In this document: piece by piece, positions 28,679 to 37,209 of the stretch | Layout of the letters: the number at the start of each line of letters is the position of its first letter | Numbering within the stretch: the first letter of the stretch is position 1 | Assembly (NCBI GenBank): GCA_026392455.1 | Contig: JAPLCB010000001.1 | Coordinates: 1-63,759 of the forward strand | Direction: 5' to 3' | From: Propionibacteriales bacterium | GTDB taxonomy: Bacteria > Actinomycetota > Actinomycetes > Propionibacteriales > Nocardioidaceae | DNA: 63,759 nt | Program-made: the position numbers and the translations under genes | Notes under the pieces: generated by a model | The model's database searches: none | What the model was told of the DNA's origin: nothing | What the model saw: the letters and a program-made list of their open reading frames with translations, nothing else

Positions 28679-29215
28679 TCAGGCGACCTGCAGCGGCGTG
28701 CTGCGTCGCGACTGACGGATCGCGATGCTGCCCGCAGCCACCAGACCGAGGCCACCGATGAGCAGGCTCAGGTGCGGGCCGCCGGTGTTCGGCAGGGTGC
28801 CCCCGGGCGGGGTCACGACCGCGCTACCCGGCAGCACCGTGATGTTCAGGGACTGCTCGCAGGCCGGAGTGACACCAGCCATCATCGCCTGCACCCGGAG
28901 GGTGAGCACCGTCTCGGCGTCCACCTCGGGAACGTTGAAGGTCGCTGCGAAGGAGTCCGACTGCGCAGTCTTGGTGACGCCGTTGAACTCGGCGATCCAG
29001 GACGTGGTGTCGACCGCAGCGCGGCCCAGACCGTCGTCGGTGACGACCTTCTGTGCTTCTGCGGACACCTTGAGCTTGGTGCCGCCGAACACCTTCTGCG
29101 CGTTGATCGTCACCTTGCAGGACGTTTGCGGGTAGGCATTTGCCGATGGTGCGAACCCGAAGGCCACAAACAGCGCAGCCAGGGTCGTTACCCCGATCAC
29201 AATCAGCTTCTTCAT
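28679..29215 (-). CDS. LPXTG-anchored secreted protein, function unknown
   Basis: 178 aa. Signal peptide MKKLIVIGVTTLAALFVAFG...SANA; mature domain of ~110 residues with two Cys (~33 and ~119) that could pair, beta-rich; sortase signal LPNTG at 141-145, hydrophobic helix (SLLIGGLGLVAAGSIAI) and basic tail RQSRRS. Predicted to be linked to peptidoglycan by a class E/A-type sortase; no sortase is encoded in the window. Mature-domain family not recognised. Confidence 0.85.
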   Translation of the reverse strand: MKKLIVIGVTTLAALFVAFGFAPSANAYPQTSCKVTINAQKVFGGTKLKVSAEAQKVVTDDGLGRAAVDTTSWIAEFNGVTKTAQSDSFAATFNVPEVDAETVLTLRVQAMMAGVTPACEQSLNITVLPGSAVVTPPGGTLPNTGGPHLSLLIGGLGLVAAGSIAIRQSRRSTPLQVA

Positions 29216-29576
29216 CTACTCGTCTCCCGTGTCAGTGCGTCACGCCCTCTGCGCGCAGCACATCAGGTGGGTCTTATCCCTATTCATACAACGACCTGAT
29301 TACGTGCCCGTTACGGCACGAGTCAGATAAAAACGGTCAAAACGTTCCCGGGCAAGCCGGTTGACCCCTGGAGGATGCCCCGAACGGCAGCGAACAAGCG
29401 AGCCGCGCTCAAAGTACCCCCAGCCGGTCTAGTCGGCTTGCCAATCACCCCAGGTCCGACTGAACCACTACATCTGCGCTCCGCACTGTACGTGACAAAG
29501 GTCCCTTGAGTCCCATCCTGGGCCAGAACAGTGGGTCACCAGTGGGTCACACCAGCCCGGAGCACGTGCCCGACGC
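29216..29576. other. 361-bp intergenic region, no gene seen
   Basis: Lower in GC than the surroundings around 29270-29350, as expected for the LPXTG gene promoter. Contains an inverted repeat CGTGCC-CGTTAC-GGCACG at about 29302-29319 and an 11-bp direct duplication CAGTGGGTCAC at ~29529-29550. Short open frames here have no start signals or codon bias worth calling. Confidence 0.6.
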
Positions 29577-29993
29577 CTACTCGGCGGGGCGGGAAAGGAC
29601 CGCATGAGTGGTGATCGCCCGGGCGATCACCTTCCCGTTCTGGGTGATCTCCGCCTCGGCCGAGGAGATCCGCCGACCGGCCGAGACCACCGTCCCCCGG
29701 CAGTGCAGGGTGACGCCGGGAACAGCGGCCCGGACGTACTGCACGCTGAGCTGGACGTGCGGGGCCGAGCAGCCCGCGGGGAGACCATGGTGGGCGGCCC
29801 ACCCGCTGGTGGTGTCGAGCAACGAGCTCAGGAACCCGCCGTGCACGATGCCGCCACCGTTGCAGTGCTCCGGGCCCGGATCGGCCTCGACCAGCGCCAC
29901 CCCGTCGACCAGGCTCAGGTACCGGAACCCGAGCAGGGCGGAGAAGGGCCCGGGCGCTGGCACTCCCGGAGTCAGCTCGTACGACGTCGCCAT
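29577..29993 (-). CDS. PaaI-family hotdog thioesterase
   Basis: 138 aa single hotdog domain. NGGGIVHGGFLSSLLDTTSGWAA is the typical GGxxxxLxD active-site helix (HGG...LLD), with VQLSVQYVRAAVPG and ISSAEAEITQNGKVIARA. Hydrolyses acyl-CoA thioesters; substrate unknown. Follows ilvA by 26 bp on the same strand. Confidence 0.85.
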   Translation of the reverse strand: MATSYELTPGVPAPGPFSALLGFRYLSLVDGVALVEADPGPEHCNGGGIVHGGFLSSLLDTTSGWAAHHGLPAGCSAPHVQLSVQYVRAAVPGVTLHCRGTVVSAGRRISSAEAEITQNGKVIARAITTHAVLSRPAE

Positions 29994-30019
29994 GCCCGGA
30001 GCCTAGTCACCGGCCCTGG

Positions 30020-31267
30020 TCACACCAGGTAGTGGAACAGCGGGCTGCCGGGCTCGACCGCCTCGACGCCGAGCCCGCTGTCCTCCATCCGCGCGAGCAG
30101 ACCGTCCAGGTCGGCAGCACTGCCCAGCTCGATGCCGATCAAGGCGGGGCCGGTCTCCCGGTTGTTCCGCTTCACGTAGTCGAACAGCGTGATGTCGTCG
30201 TCCGGACCGAGGATCTCGGCGAGGAAACGGCGCAGCGCACCCGGCTCCTGAGGGAAGCTCACCAAGAAGTAGTGCTTGAGCCCCTGGTGGATCAGCGAGC
30301 GCTCGAGGATCTCGCCGTACCGACTGATGTCGTTGTTGCCGCCCGAGATCACGCACACCACGGTGCTGCCCCCCGGGAGGTCCACCCCGGCGCGCAACGC
30401 GGCCGTGGCCAGTGCGCCGGCAGGCTCAGCGATGATGCCGTCGGCCTGGTAGAGCGACAGCATCTCGGTACAGACCAGGCCTTCGTCGACCGAGACCAGC
30501 TCGCAGCCGGCGGCAGCCACCAGCGGATAGGTGTGCTCGCCGACGATCCCGACCGCAGCGCCGTCGACGAAGGGATCGACGGCCGCCAGGCGCACCGGCG
30601 CTCCGGCGGCAAGAGCGGCGGTCATCGACGGCGCCCCGGCAGGTTCGGCGCCGATCAACCTGGTCGTGGACGCACCGCCGAACCAGGCCGCCATCCCGGC
30701 CAGCAACCCCCCGCCGCCGACCGGTACGACGACCGCGTCCGGAGCACCCTCGAGCTGGGCGACGATCTCGGCGGCCACGGTCCCCTGGCCGGCGATCGTC
30801 CGAGGGTCGTCGAAGGCGGGGACCAGGGTCGCCCCGGTCTCGCTGGCGTCCGCGCACGCGGCGGCGTACGCGTCCTCGTAGGAGTCGCCGACGACGATCA
30901 CCTCGACCACGGCCCCACCGATCGCGAGGATCCGTTCGCGCTTCTGCCGCGGCGTCGTCCCGGGGACGAAGATCCGGCCGCGGGTGCCCAGCCGGTCGCA
31001 GGCGAAGGCAACGCCCTGCGCGTGGTTGCCCGCGCTGGCGCAGACGACGCCGTTGGCCCGGGTCGCCTCGTCGAGCTGGACGATGAAGTTGTACGCGCCC
31101 CGGATCTTGTAGGACCGGACGGCCTGGCGGTCCTCGCGCTTGAGCCAGACCTGGAACCCGGTGGCCTCGGTCAGGCGCGGGCTGAACTCCAGCGGCGTCC
31201 GCACGACGACGTCGCGCAGGCGCGCAGCGGCAGCCTCGATGTCGGCGGTGGTGACGGAAGCAGTCAT
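30020..31267 (-). CDS. ilvA: Threonine ammonia-lyase
   Basis: 415 aa, short IlvA form. PLP Lys54 in RSYKIRGAYNF, SAGNHAQGVAFA (substrate loop), glycine-rich phosphate loop PVGGGGLLAGM, and a C-terminal ~80-residue regulatory ACT-like domain (KHYFLVSFPQEPGALRRFL). Deaminates threonine to 2-oxobutanoate, first step to isoleucine; C-terminal part suggests isoleucine feedback. No other ilv genes are in the window. Confidence 0.92.
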   Translation of the reverse strand: MTASVTTADIEAAAARLRDVVVRTPLEFSPRLTEATGFQVWLKREDRQAVRSYKIRGAYNFIVQLDEATRANGVVCASAGNHAQGVAFACDRLGTRGRIFVPGTTPRQKRERILAIGGAVVEVIVVGDSYEDAYAAACADASETGATLVPAFDDPRTIAGQGTVAAEIVAQLEGAPDAVVVPVGGGGLLAGMAAWFGGASTTRLIGAEPAGAPSMTAALAAGAPVRLAAVDPFVDGAAVGIVGEHTYPLVAAAGCELVSVDEGLVCTEMLSLYQADGIIAEPAGALATAALRAGVDLPGGSTVVCVISGGNNDISRYGEILERSLIHQGLKHYFLVSFPQEPGALRRFLAEILGPDDDITLFDYVKRNNRETGPALIGIELGSAADLDGLLARMEDSGLGVEAVEPGSPLFHYLV

Positions 31268-31294
31268 GGTGCGACGACGCTACCGGGTTTCGCG

Positions 31295-31332
31295 TTGCCG
31301 GTTGAGGTGCGAGCGCAGCGAGCCTCGAACCC
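31295..31332. repeat. REP-like element between ilvA and egtD
   Basis: TTGCCGGTTGAGGTGCGAGC followed by GCAGCGAGCCTCGAACCC. Same family as the elements at 62531-62639 (a few substitutions) and the arms of the 4514 element. Outer GGTTGAGG and CCTCGAACC are partly complementary; the inner part holds two direct GCGAGC-like words. Confidence 0.85.
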
Positions 31333-31340
31333 AGCAGCTG

Positions 31341-32333
31341 TCAGGGCTTGGTCGCCAGCGTCAGCGCGAAGTCGCCGTCCTCGTCGGTCCAGACCCGGGT
31401 GATGCCGAAGCCGGCAGCCTCCAGCTCCGCAGCGATGTTGCTGACCCGGAACTTGGTGGAGATCTCCACCCGGATCTCCTCGCCGCTGGCGAGGTCGAGG
31501 ACCAGGTCGGCCCCCGGGATCGAGACCCGCTGCGGCATCTCGGCCCGCAGCCGCAGGTCCATCCTCTCCATGTGGGCGTCCCAGAACGGGACGTAGGAGA
31601 ACCCGTCGAGGTCGAAGTCGGCGCCGAGCTCGCGGTTCAGCACCCGCAACGAGTTCAGCACGAACTCGCCGGTGACTCCGGCGGAGTCGTTGTACGCCGA
31701 GATCAGCCGGTCCGCGCTCTTGACCAGGTCGGTGCCCAGCAGCAGCGAGTCGCCGGACTCCAGGGTGTCCGCGAGCGCACCGAGGAAGGCACCGCGCTCC
31801 TCGCGGTAGAGGTTGCCGATGGTGCCGCCGAGGAACGCCACCATCCGCCGGCCGCCCGAGACCGTCGAGCGCGGCAGGTGCGCCAGGTGCAGCGTGAAGT
31901 CACCGACGACGGCCTCGACCTGGACTCCGGGGTAGCTGACCGCGATCTGGTCGGCAGCGGCGCGCAAGGTGGCCTCGGAGACGTCGACGGGCGCGAAGCA
32001 CTCGAGCTGCCCGGTGCTGGTGAAGGCGTCCAGCAGGATCCGGGTCTTCTCGCTGGTGCCGCTGCCGAGCTCGACCAGCGTGGTCGCACCGCTCGCGGAG
32101 GCGATCTCGCCCGCGTGCTCGGTCAGGATCGCGTGCTCGCGCACGAACGGGTAGTACTCCGGCAGCCGGGTGATCTGGTCGAAGAGGTCGGAGCCGGCGT
32201 CGTCGTACAGCCACTTGGGCGGGAGTGCCCGCGGGTGGCCGGCGAAACCGCGGCGGACGTCGTCGACCAGTGAGCCGCTCGCCCAGTCGGGGTCGAGCAG
32301 GACGGAGACGACGGGTTCGCGGACGGATGTCAC
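31341..32333 (-). CDS. egtD: Histidine N-alpha-methyltransferase of ergothioneine synthesis
   Basis: 330 aa. DUF2260/Methyltransf_33 features: PPKWLYDDAGSDLFDQITRLPEYYP near 40-65, SAM site TLVELGSGTSEKTRILLD, VVGDFTLHL, VAFLGGTIGNLYREER and YNDSAGVTGEFVLN (imidazole-binding Tyr/Asn region). Makes hercynine from histidine with three SAM. GTG 32333 overlaps the egtB stop by 4 bp (GTGA). Confidence 0.93.
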   Translation of the reverse strand: MTSVREPVVSVLLDPDWASGSLVDDVRRGFAGHPRALPPKWLYDDAGSDLFDQITRLPEYYPFVREHAILTEHAGEIASASGATTLVELGSGTSEKTRILLDAFTSTGQLECFAPVDVSEATLRAAADQIAVSYPGVQVEAVVGDFTLHLAHLPRSTVSGGRRMVAFLGGTIGNLYREERGAFLGALADTLESGDSLLLGTDLVKSADRLISAYNDSAGVTGEFVLNSLRVLNRELGADFDLDGFSYVPFWDAHMERMDLRLRAEMPQRVSIPGADLVLDLASGEEIRVEISTKFRVSNIAAELEAAGFGITRVWTDEDGDFALTLATKP

Positions 32334-33631
32334 GGGGTGGCTCCTGCCAGTGGGGTGGGCGCGCCGCCATCGGCCAGGCGCACGCCGGAGAGCGCCCAAC
32401 GCGCTCCCGGCGGGAAGAAGTTGCGGTACGTCGCGCGGGCGTGGCCCGGCGGGGTCAGGGCGCAGCCACCGCGGAGCACCATCTGGCCGGACATGAACTT
32501 GCCGTTGTACTCGCCGATCGCGCCCTCCGAGGGGTGGAACCCCGGGTAGGCCAGGTACGCCGAGGACGTCCACTCCCAGCAGTCGCCGTAGACCTGGCGC
32601 AAGGAGCCGTCCGCTGGGCCGGCCGCGCGCGGGTGGAAGGTCTCCGCGTCGGCCAGGTTCCCGACGACCTCGCGCGGACCCGCCGTCGTCACGGCGTGCT
32701 CCCACTCCGCCTCGGTGGGCAGGCGCTTGCCGGCCCAGGTCGCGTACGCGTCAGCCTCGTACTGGCTGACGTGGCTGGCCGGCAGGCCGGGGTTCACCGG
32801 CCAGGTGCCGGAGAGGGTGTGCTCGAACCAGACACCGTCAAGGTGCTCCCAGTAGAACGGCGCTTTCCAGCCCTCGGCCTTGACCTTCGCCCAACCGTCG
32901 GAGAGCCAGAGCTCGGGACGGGCGTAGCCGCCGTCCGCCATGAAGGCCAGCCACTCGCCGTTGGTGACCAGCCGGTCGGCCAGCCGGTAGGGGTTGAGCC
33001 AGGTCTGGTGCCGCGGCAGCTCGTTGTCGAAGCTGAAGGCGGATCCCTGGTGCCCGATCTCGACCAGTCCGCCCTCGACGTCCACCCAGCCGAGCGCGTC
33101 GGACTCGGCAACCTGGCTCGGGGCGCCGGCGTACGTCGGGCGCAGCGGGTTCAGCGACAGGACGTGCTTGATGTCCATCAGCAGCAGCTCCTGGTGCTGC
33201 TGCTCGTGGTGGAAGCCGAGCTCGATGGTGGGCAGCAGCTTCTCCAGGGTGCCCTCGTCGAGGGTCTCGACCAGGTCGCGGACCCGACCGTCGACGTTGC
33301 CGCGGTAGACCCCGACGTCGTGGGCCCCGGGACGGGTGATCACACCGCGCTCGGTGCGGGAGAACCGCGGGCCGACGGCCTCGTAGTAGCTGTTGAAGAG
33401 GAACCAGTACTGGTCGCCGAACGGCCGGAACCCGGCCTCGTGCTCCGCCAGCAGGAAGGTCTCGAAGAACCAGGTGACGTGCGCACGGTGCCACTTCGTC
33501 GGGGAGACGTCGGCCATCGACTGGACCGTCTGGTCCTCCGGCGAGAGCGGCGCCGCCAGGCTCTCGGTGTGCGCCCGGACCTCGTCGTACCGACCGACGA
33601 GCGATGCAGCATCCGGTACCGGGGTGGTCAT
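32330..33631 (-). CDS. egtB: Hercynine sulfoxide synthase EgtB
   Basis: 433 aa. DinB-like N-domain with iron ligands His51 (WHRAHVTWFFE) and the HxxxH pair His142/His146 (FHHEQQHQELL), then FGE-sulfatase domain (~185-430: GGLVEIGHQG, EAEWEHA, WEWTSS, LRGGCALTP, FFPPGARW). Couples hercynine with a thiol donor using oxygen. Start ATG 33631 has AGGAGG 7 bp upstream. No egtC or egtA gene lies next to it, unlike the mycobacterial egtABCDE cluster. Confidence 0.93.
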   Translation of the reverse strand: MTTPVPDAASLVGRYDEVRAHTESLAAPLSPEDQTVQSMADVSPTKWHRAHVTWFFETFLLAEHEAGFRPFGDQYWFLFNSYYEAVGPRFSRTERGVITRPGAHDVGVYRGNVDGRVRDLVETLDEGTLEKLLPTIELGFHHEQQHQELLLMDIKHVLSLNPLRPTYAGAPSQVAESDALGWVDVEGGLVEIGHQGSAFSFDNELPRHQTWLNPYRLADRLVTNGEWLAFMADGGYARPELWLSDGWAKVKAEGWKAPFYWEHLDGVWFEHTLSGTWPVNPGLPASHVSQYEADAYATWAGKRLPTEAEWEHAVTTAGPREVVGNLADAETFHPRAAGPADGSLRQVYGDCWEWTSSAYLAYPGFHPSEGAIGEYNGKFMSGQMVLRGGCALTPPGHARATYRNFFPPGARWALSGVRLADGGAPTPLAGATP

Positions 33632-33647
33632 ACGGTCCTCCTAGTCA

Positions 33648-33661
33648 GGCTCCTAGGAGCC
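33648..33661. promoter_or_regulatory. Perfect 14-bp palindrome upstream of egtB
   Basis: GGCTCCTAGGAGCC, 17 bp upstream of the egtB ATG and next to its AGGAGG ribosome site; the flanks add CTAGGAGG on the egtB side and CTAGG on the other. Could be a dimeric repressor operator or an mRNA hairpin sequestering the ribosome site. It lies in the 159-bp region shared with divergent egtE. Confidence 0.45.
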
Positions 33662-33790
33662 TAGGCACCCGCACCGACAAAGACGAGGGGCGGCAGCGAG
33701 ACGTCAGCGATTGTTCACATGTGCCGTTACGTACCCTTCGGACCCGGTTCCATTCCAGATTGGAGCGGGGCCGTGGGGCACGATGGGGCC

Positions 33791-34963
33791 GTGATCGACA
33801 TCGCAGCCGAGCAGGCGCTGACTCCGGCGAGCCGGGACCAGGTGTTCCTCGACAGCGCCGGATCGTCGCTGCCCACCGACCGGGTCGTCGACACCGTGGT
33901 GGCCCACCTGCGGCGCGAGGCCCGGGTCGGCGGCTACCGGGCCGCGCAGGAACGGGCCGACGACCTGGCCGGACTCCCGGTCGCGGTCGGCCGGCTGCTG
34001 GGCTGCGCCCCTGACCTGCTCGCGTTCTCCGACAGCGCCACCCGGTCCTGGTCCCAGTTCGTCACGGCGCTGCCGTGGGCCCCCGGGGACAGGATCCTGA
34101 TCTGCGGGAACGAGTACGCCAGCAACGCGATCGCCCTGCTCCAACGGGCCCGGCACGACGGCGTCGTGGTCGAGGTGGTCCCGACCGACCCGGCCGGCGA
34201 CCCTGACCTGGACGCCCTCGCAGCGCTGCTCGACGAGCGGGTCCGGTTGGTCTCCCTCGTGCAGGTGGCGACCAACTCCGGGCACGTCACCCGGGTCGCC
34301 GAGGCGACCGCGCTGGCCCACCAGCACGGCGCGCTGGTCCTGCTGGACGCGTGCCAGTCCGTCGGTCAGCTGGCCGTCGACGTCGAGGCCCTCGGGGTGG
34401 ATGCGCTCAGCGCCACCGGCCGCAAGTGGCTGCGCGGGCCCCGCGGGACCGGGTTCCTCTACGTCCGGCGCGAGGTCCTCGACGGGCTCGAGCCGCCCGC
34501 CGCCGACATGCGCGGCGCCACCTGGACCGGCACGACCTCGTACGAGCTCAACCCGGACGCCACCCGCTTCGAGCTGTGGGAGAACGACGTCGCCGGCCGG
34601 CTGGGTCTCGGGGCCGCCGTCGACCACCTGCTCGAGCTCGGCCCCGCGAACGTCGAGGCGGCCGTGCGCGAGCGGGCAGCGGTCCTGCGCAGCGGTCTCG
34701 GCGCCCTGGCCGGCGTACGGCTGCACGACGTCGGGACCGACCTGGGCGGGATCGTCACCTTCACCGTGGACGGGCGCGATCCGCTCGCGGTGCGCGACGC
34801 CCTGCGCGAGGCCGGAGTCACCGTCTCGGTGAGCGTGCGCACCTCCACCCGGCTGGACATGACCGCCCGCGGACTGGACTCCGTCGTCCGGGCCTCGCCG
34901 CACTACTTCGTCAGCGACCTCCAGCTCGAGCAGGCCGTCGGTGCCGTCGCCGCAGCGCGCTAG
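33791..34963 (+). CDS. egtE: PLP-dependent class V aminotransferase-like, putative EgtE sulfoxide lyase
   Basis: 390 aa. Class V fold: SATRSWSQF, LLDACQSVGQLAVDVEALG (PLP Asp/Gln), ATGRKWLRGPRGTGFLYVRR (Schiff-base Lys in GRKW). Divergent neighbour of egtBD, as expected for the lyase that releases ergothioneine from the hercynyl sulfoxide; a cysteine desulfurase role cannot be excluded from sequence. GTG 33791 chosen, following GGAGCGGGG/GATGGGG; upstream in-frame starts (33719, 33773) are possible. Tail-to-tail overlap of 4 bp (CTAG) with the sensor kinase gene. Confidence 0.82.
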   Translation: MIDIAAEQALTPASRDQVFLDSAGSSLPTDRVVDTVVAHLRREARVGGYRAAQERADDLAGLPVAVGRLLGCAPDLLAFSDSATRSWSQFVTALPWAPGDRILICGNEYASNAIALLQRARHDGVVVEVVPTDPAGDPDLDALAALLDERVRLVSLVQVATNSGHVTRVAEATALAHQHGALVLLDACQSVGQLAVDVEALGVDALSATGRKWLRGPRGTGFLYVRREVLDGLEPPAADMRGATWTGTTSYELNPDATRFELWENDVAGRLGLGAAVDHLLELGPANVEAAVRERAAVLRSGLGALAGVRLHDVGTDLGGIVTFTVDGRDPLAVRDALREAGVTVSVSVRTSTRLDMTARGLDSVVRASPHYFVSDLQLEQAVGAVAAAR

Positions 34964-36087
34964 CCCGCGGGGAGACTGACCAGGAACCGGCAGCCGGGAA
35001 CCTCGTTGGCGACCGACACGGTGCCGCGGTGCGCCTCGACGATCCCGCGGACGATCGCGAGACCCAGGCCGGCCCCGCTCCCGAAGGACGACCCGGTCTC
35101 CGGTGTCCGGGCCGCGCTGCCCTGCCAGGCCACGTCGAAGACCCGCTCCATCTCGTCCTCGGCCAGACCACCGCAGCCGTCGCTGACGCTCAGCTCGACA
35201 CCGGAGCCCCCGGCGCGTCCGACCACGTGCACCTGACCGTCGGCCGGGGTGTGCCGGATCGCGTTCATCACCAGGTTGCTGACCACCCGGGAGAGCTCGG
35301 ACGGGTCGGCGATGACCTCCAGGCCGGCGTCGACGGCCCCGCCGAGACGGACGCCGTGGGCCCGCGCGACCGGGTCGGCGCTGGCCAGGGCCTCGCTGAC
35401 CACGTCGCCGAGCAGGACCGGTTCGAGGCTGAGGCTGAGGTTGCCGGCGTGGATCCGGGAGAGCTCGAAGAGGTCGTCGACCATCCGGACCATCCGGTCG
35501 ACCTCCGACCGGATCTGCCGGTGGTAGCGCGCCGGGTCGTCGGCCAGCCCGTCCTCCAGCGCCTCGGTCATCGCCCGCATGCCGGCCAACGGGGTCCGCA
35601 GGTCGTGGGAGACCCAGGAGATCAGCTCGCGGCGCGACTCCTCGAGCAGGTCCTCGCGGCGCCGGGAGTCCTGCAGCTTCAGGCTCGTCCGGGCGAGCTC
35701 CTCGGAGAGCCGTTGCAGCTCGGCCGGGCCCACCGGTGCGTTCTTGAACTCACCGCTCTCGCCGAACCGACGGGCCTCGTCGGTCAGCGAGCTCGACCAC
35801 CGGGCGATCGCGGTGCCGACCAGCATCGCGCCGGCGACCCCGACCACCCCGGCGACGACCGAGACCAGCACGATCACCCCGAAGTCGTGGGCCGAGAGGA
35901 ACATCGCCTGGGCGGTCCCGAGCATCGCCGCGATCACGGCCGCGACCGCGACCACCGCCACCGCCCCGATCAACGTACGGACCGACCGGCGGCGCAGGCC
36001 GAACCAGACGGCGGCGAGCCCGAGCAGCGCGGTCCCGCCCGCACAGGCGGCGGAGATCAGCACGATGAGGATCTGGTCGTGGTTCAT
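34960..36087 (-). CDS. Membrane sensor histidine kinase
   Basis: 375 aa. Three N-terminal membrane helices (~5-28, 35-55, 70-95), a short HAMP-like linker, HisKA with SWVSHDLRTPLAGMRAM (phospho-His ~170), N-box VVSNLVMNAIRHTP, G1 SDGCGGLAEDE, G2 GSGAGLGLAIV. Almost no extracytoplasmic loop, so the signal is likely in or near the membrane. ATG overlaps the OmpR-type regulator stop (ATGA). Last gene of the seven-gene overlapping unit. Confidence 0.9.
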   Translation of the reverse strand: MNHDQILIVLISAACAGGTALLGLAAVWFGLRRRSVRTLIGAVAVVAVAAVIAAMLGTAQAMFLSAHDFGVIVLVSVVAGVVGVAGAMLVGTAIARWSSSLTDEARRFGESGEFKNAPVGPAELQRLSEELARTSLKLQDSRRREDLLEESRRELISWVSHDLRTPLAGMRAMTEALEDGLADDPARYHRQIRSEVDRMVRMVDDLFELSRIHAGNLSLSLEPVLLGDVVSEALASADPVARAHGVRLGGAVDAGLEVIADPSELSRVVSNLVMNAIRHTPADGQVHVVGRAGGSGVELSVSDGCGGLAEDEMERVFDVAWQGSAARTPETGSSFGSGAGLGLAIVRGIVEAHRGTVSVANEVPGCRFLVSLPAG

Positions 36088-36767
36088 GGCACGGGCTCCC
36101 AGCGGTAGCCGACGCCCCACACGGTGACGAGTCGGGTCGGGTTGGTCGGGTCGACCTCGACCTTCTCGCGGAGGCGACGGACGTGGACGGTGACGGTCGA
36201 GTGGTCGCCGAACGACCAGCCCCAGACGTGCTGGAGCAGCTCCTCGCGGGAGTAGGCCGTCCCCGGGTGCGCAACCAGGAAGGCCAGCAGGTCGAACTCC
36301 CGGACGGTGAGGTTCAGGGTGGTGGCACCGAGGACCGCTTCGTGGCGTCCCGGGTCGACCACCAGGTCGCCGTCGGAGATCGGTCCACCCACAGGCTCGG
36401 TCCGCTCGCCGACGCGGCGCAGCAGCGCACCCACCCGCAGCACGAGCTCGCGCGGGCTGAACGGCTTGGTGACGTAGTCGTCGGCGCCGGACTCGAGCCC
36501 GACCACCCGGTCGGTCTCCGACCCGAGTGCGGTCAGCATGATGATCGGGACGTCGCCCATCGCACGGAGGCGGCGGCAGACCTCGAGACCGTTGATCCCC
36601 GGCATCATCAGGTCGAGCACGACCAGGTCGGCCGGGGCATCGCGCATCGCGGCGATCCCGTCGGCTCCGTCCGCCGCCTCGGCCACGGTGTGGCCGTCGG
36701 CGCGCAGGTAGGAGACGACCACCTCGCGCACCGTCACGTCGTCATCGACGACCAGAACCCGCGCCAT
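36084..36767 (-). CDS. OmpR/PhoB-family response regulator
   Basis: 227 aa. Receiver MARVLVVDDDVTVREVV, phospho-Asp in VVLDLMMPGINGLE (~51), conserved Thr in MLTAL and Lys in TKPFSPRE; C-terminal winged helix NLTVREFDLLAFLV...RLREKVEVDP...VWGVGYRW. ATG 36767 gives the standard N-terminus; the open frame extends to 36809 only over the preceding gene. Overlaps the end of the upstream membrane-protein gene by 26 bp. Confidence 0.92.
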   Translation of the reverse strand: MARVLVVDDDVTVREVVVSYLRADGHTVAEAADGADGIAAMRDAPADLVVLDLMMPGINGLEVCRRLRAMGDVPIIMLTALGSETDRVVGLESGADDYVTKPFSPRELVLRVGALLRRVGERTEPVGGPISDGDLVVDPGRHEAVLGATTLNLTVREFDLLAFLVAHPGTAYSREELLQHVWGWSFGDHSTVTVHVRRLREKVEVDPTNPTRLVTVWGVGYRWEPVP

Positions 36768-37209
36768 GCTCACCGTCCTTCGCCGAGCGGCGTCCCACCA
36801 GGAGAGCAACCACCACCGCGGTCAAGGTTAGCCCCGCGAACACCAGCCAGCCGCCGACGTAGTCGCGTGGGAGCAGGCTCGGGTTGTCGGCGTGCGCCCC
36901 GAACCGTCCGAGCACCGGGACGACCGCGAGGGTGACGCTCCCCAGGACGATCCCGCCGACGATCACCGGGCCCGGAACCGATCGACGCGACAGGCGGACC
37001 GCCACCGCCGCCAGTGCGATCGTCACGGGCCCGATGACCGCGTCATGGAGGACGACCCCGCCGACGAGCCACGTCCCGCTGGCCACCAGGTTGTCCACGC
37101 CGAGATCGCTCATCAGCCATGCTCCCCAGAGCCCGGCCGCGAGGCCGAGGGCTCCGACCAGGAGCCGGACCAGGCGAACGGGCCGGCTGGGAGTGATCGT
37201 GCCGGTCAT
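36742..37209 (-). CDS. Four-helix membrane protein of unknown function
   Basis: 155 aa, about four hydrophobic helices (VRLLVGALGLAAGLWGAWL; GTWLVGGVVLHDAVIGPVTIAL; VPGPVIVGGIVLGSVTLAVV; WLVFAGLTLTAVVVALLVGR). Family not recognised. Start ATG 37209 overlaps the molybdopterin oxidoreductase stop by 4 bp and its own end overlaps the response-regulator start by 26 bp, so it is made together with both; a partner of the oxidoreductase or a signalling accessory is an inference. Confidence 0.75.
   Translation of the reverse strand: MTGTITPSRPVRLVRLLVGALGLAAGLWGAWLMSDLGVDNLVASGTWLVGGVVLHDAVIGPVTIALAAVAVRLSRRSVPGPVIVGGIVLGSVTLAVVPVLGRFGAHADNPSLLPRDYVGGWLVFAGLTLTAVVVALLVGRRSAKDGEHGAGSGRR

Noticed and set aside
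29216-29576. Possible tRNA or small RNA in the LPXTG upstream region
   Set aside because: No cloverleaf, no T-loop consensus; only short inverted and direct repeats.
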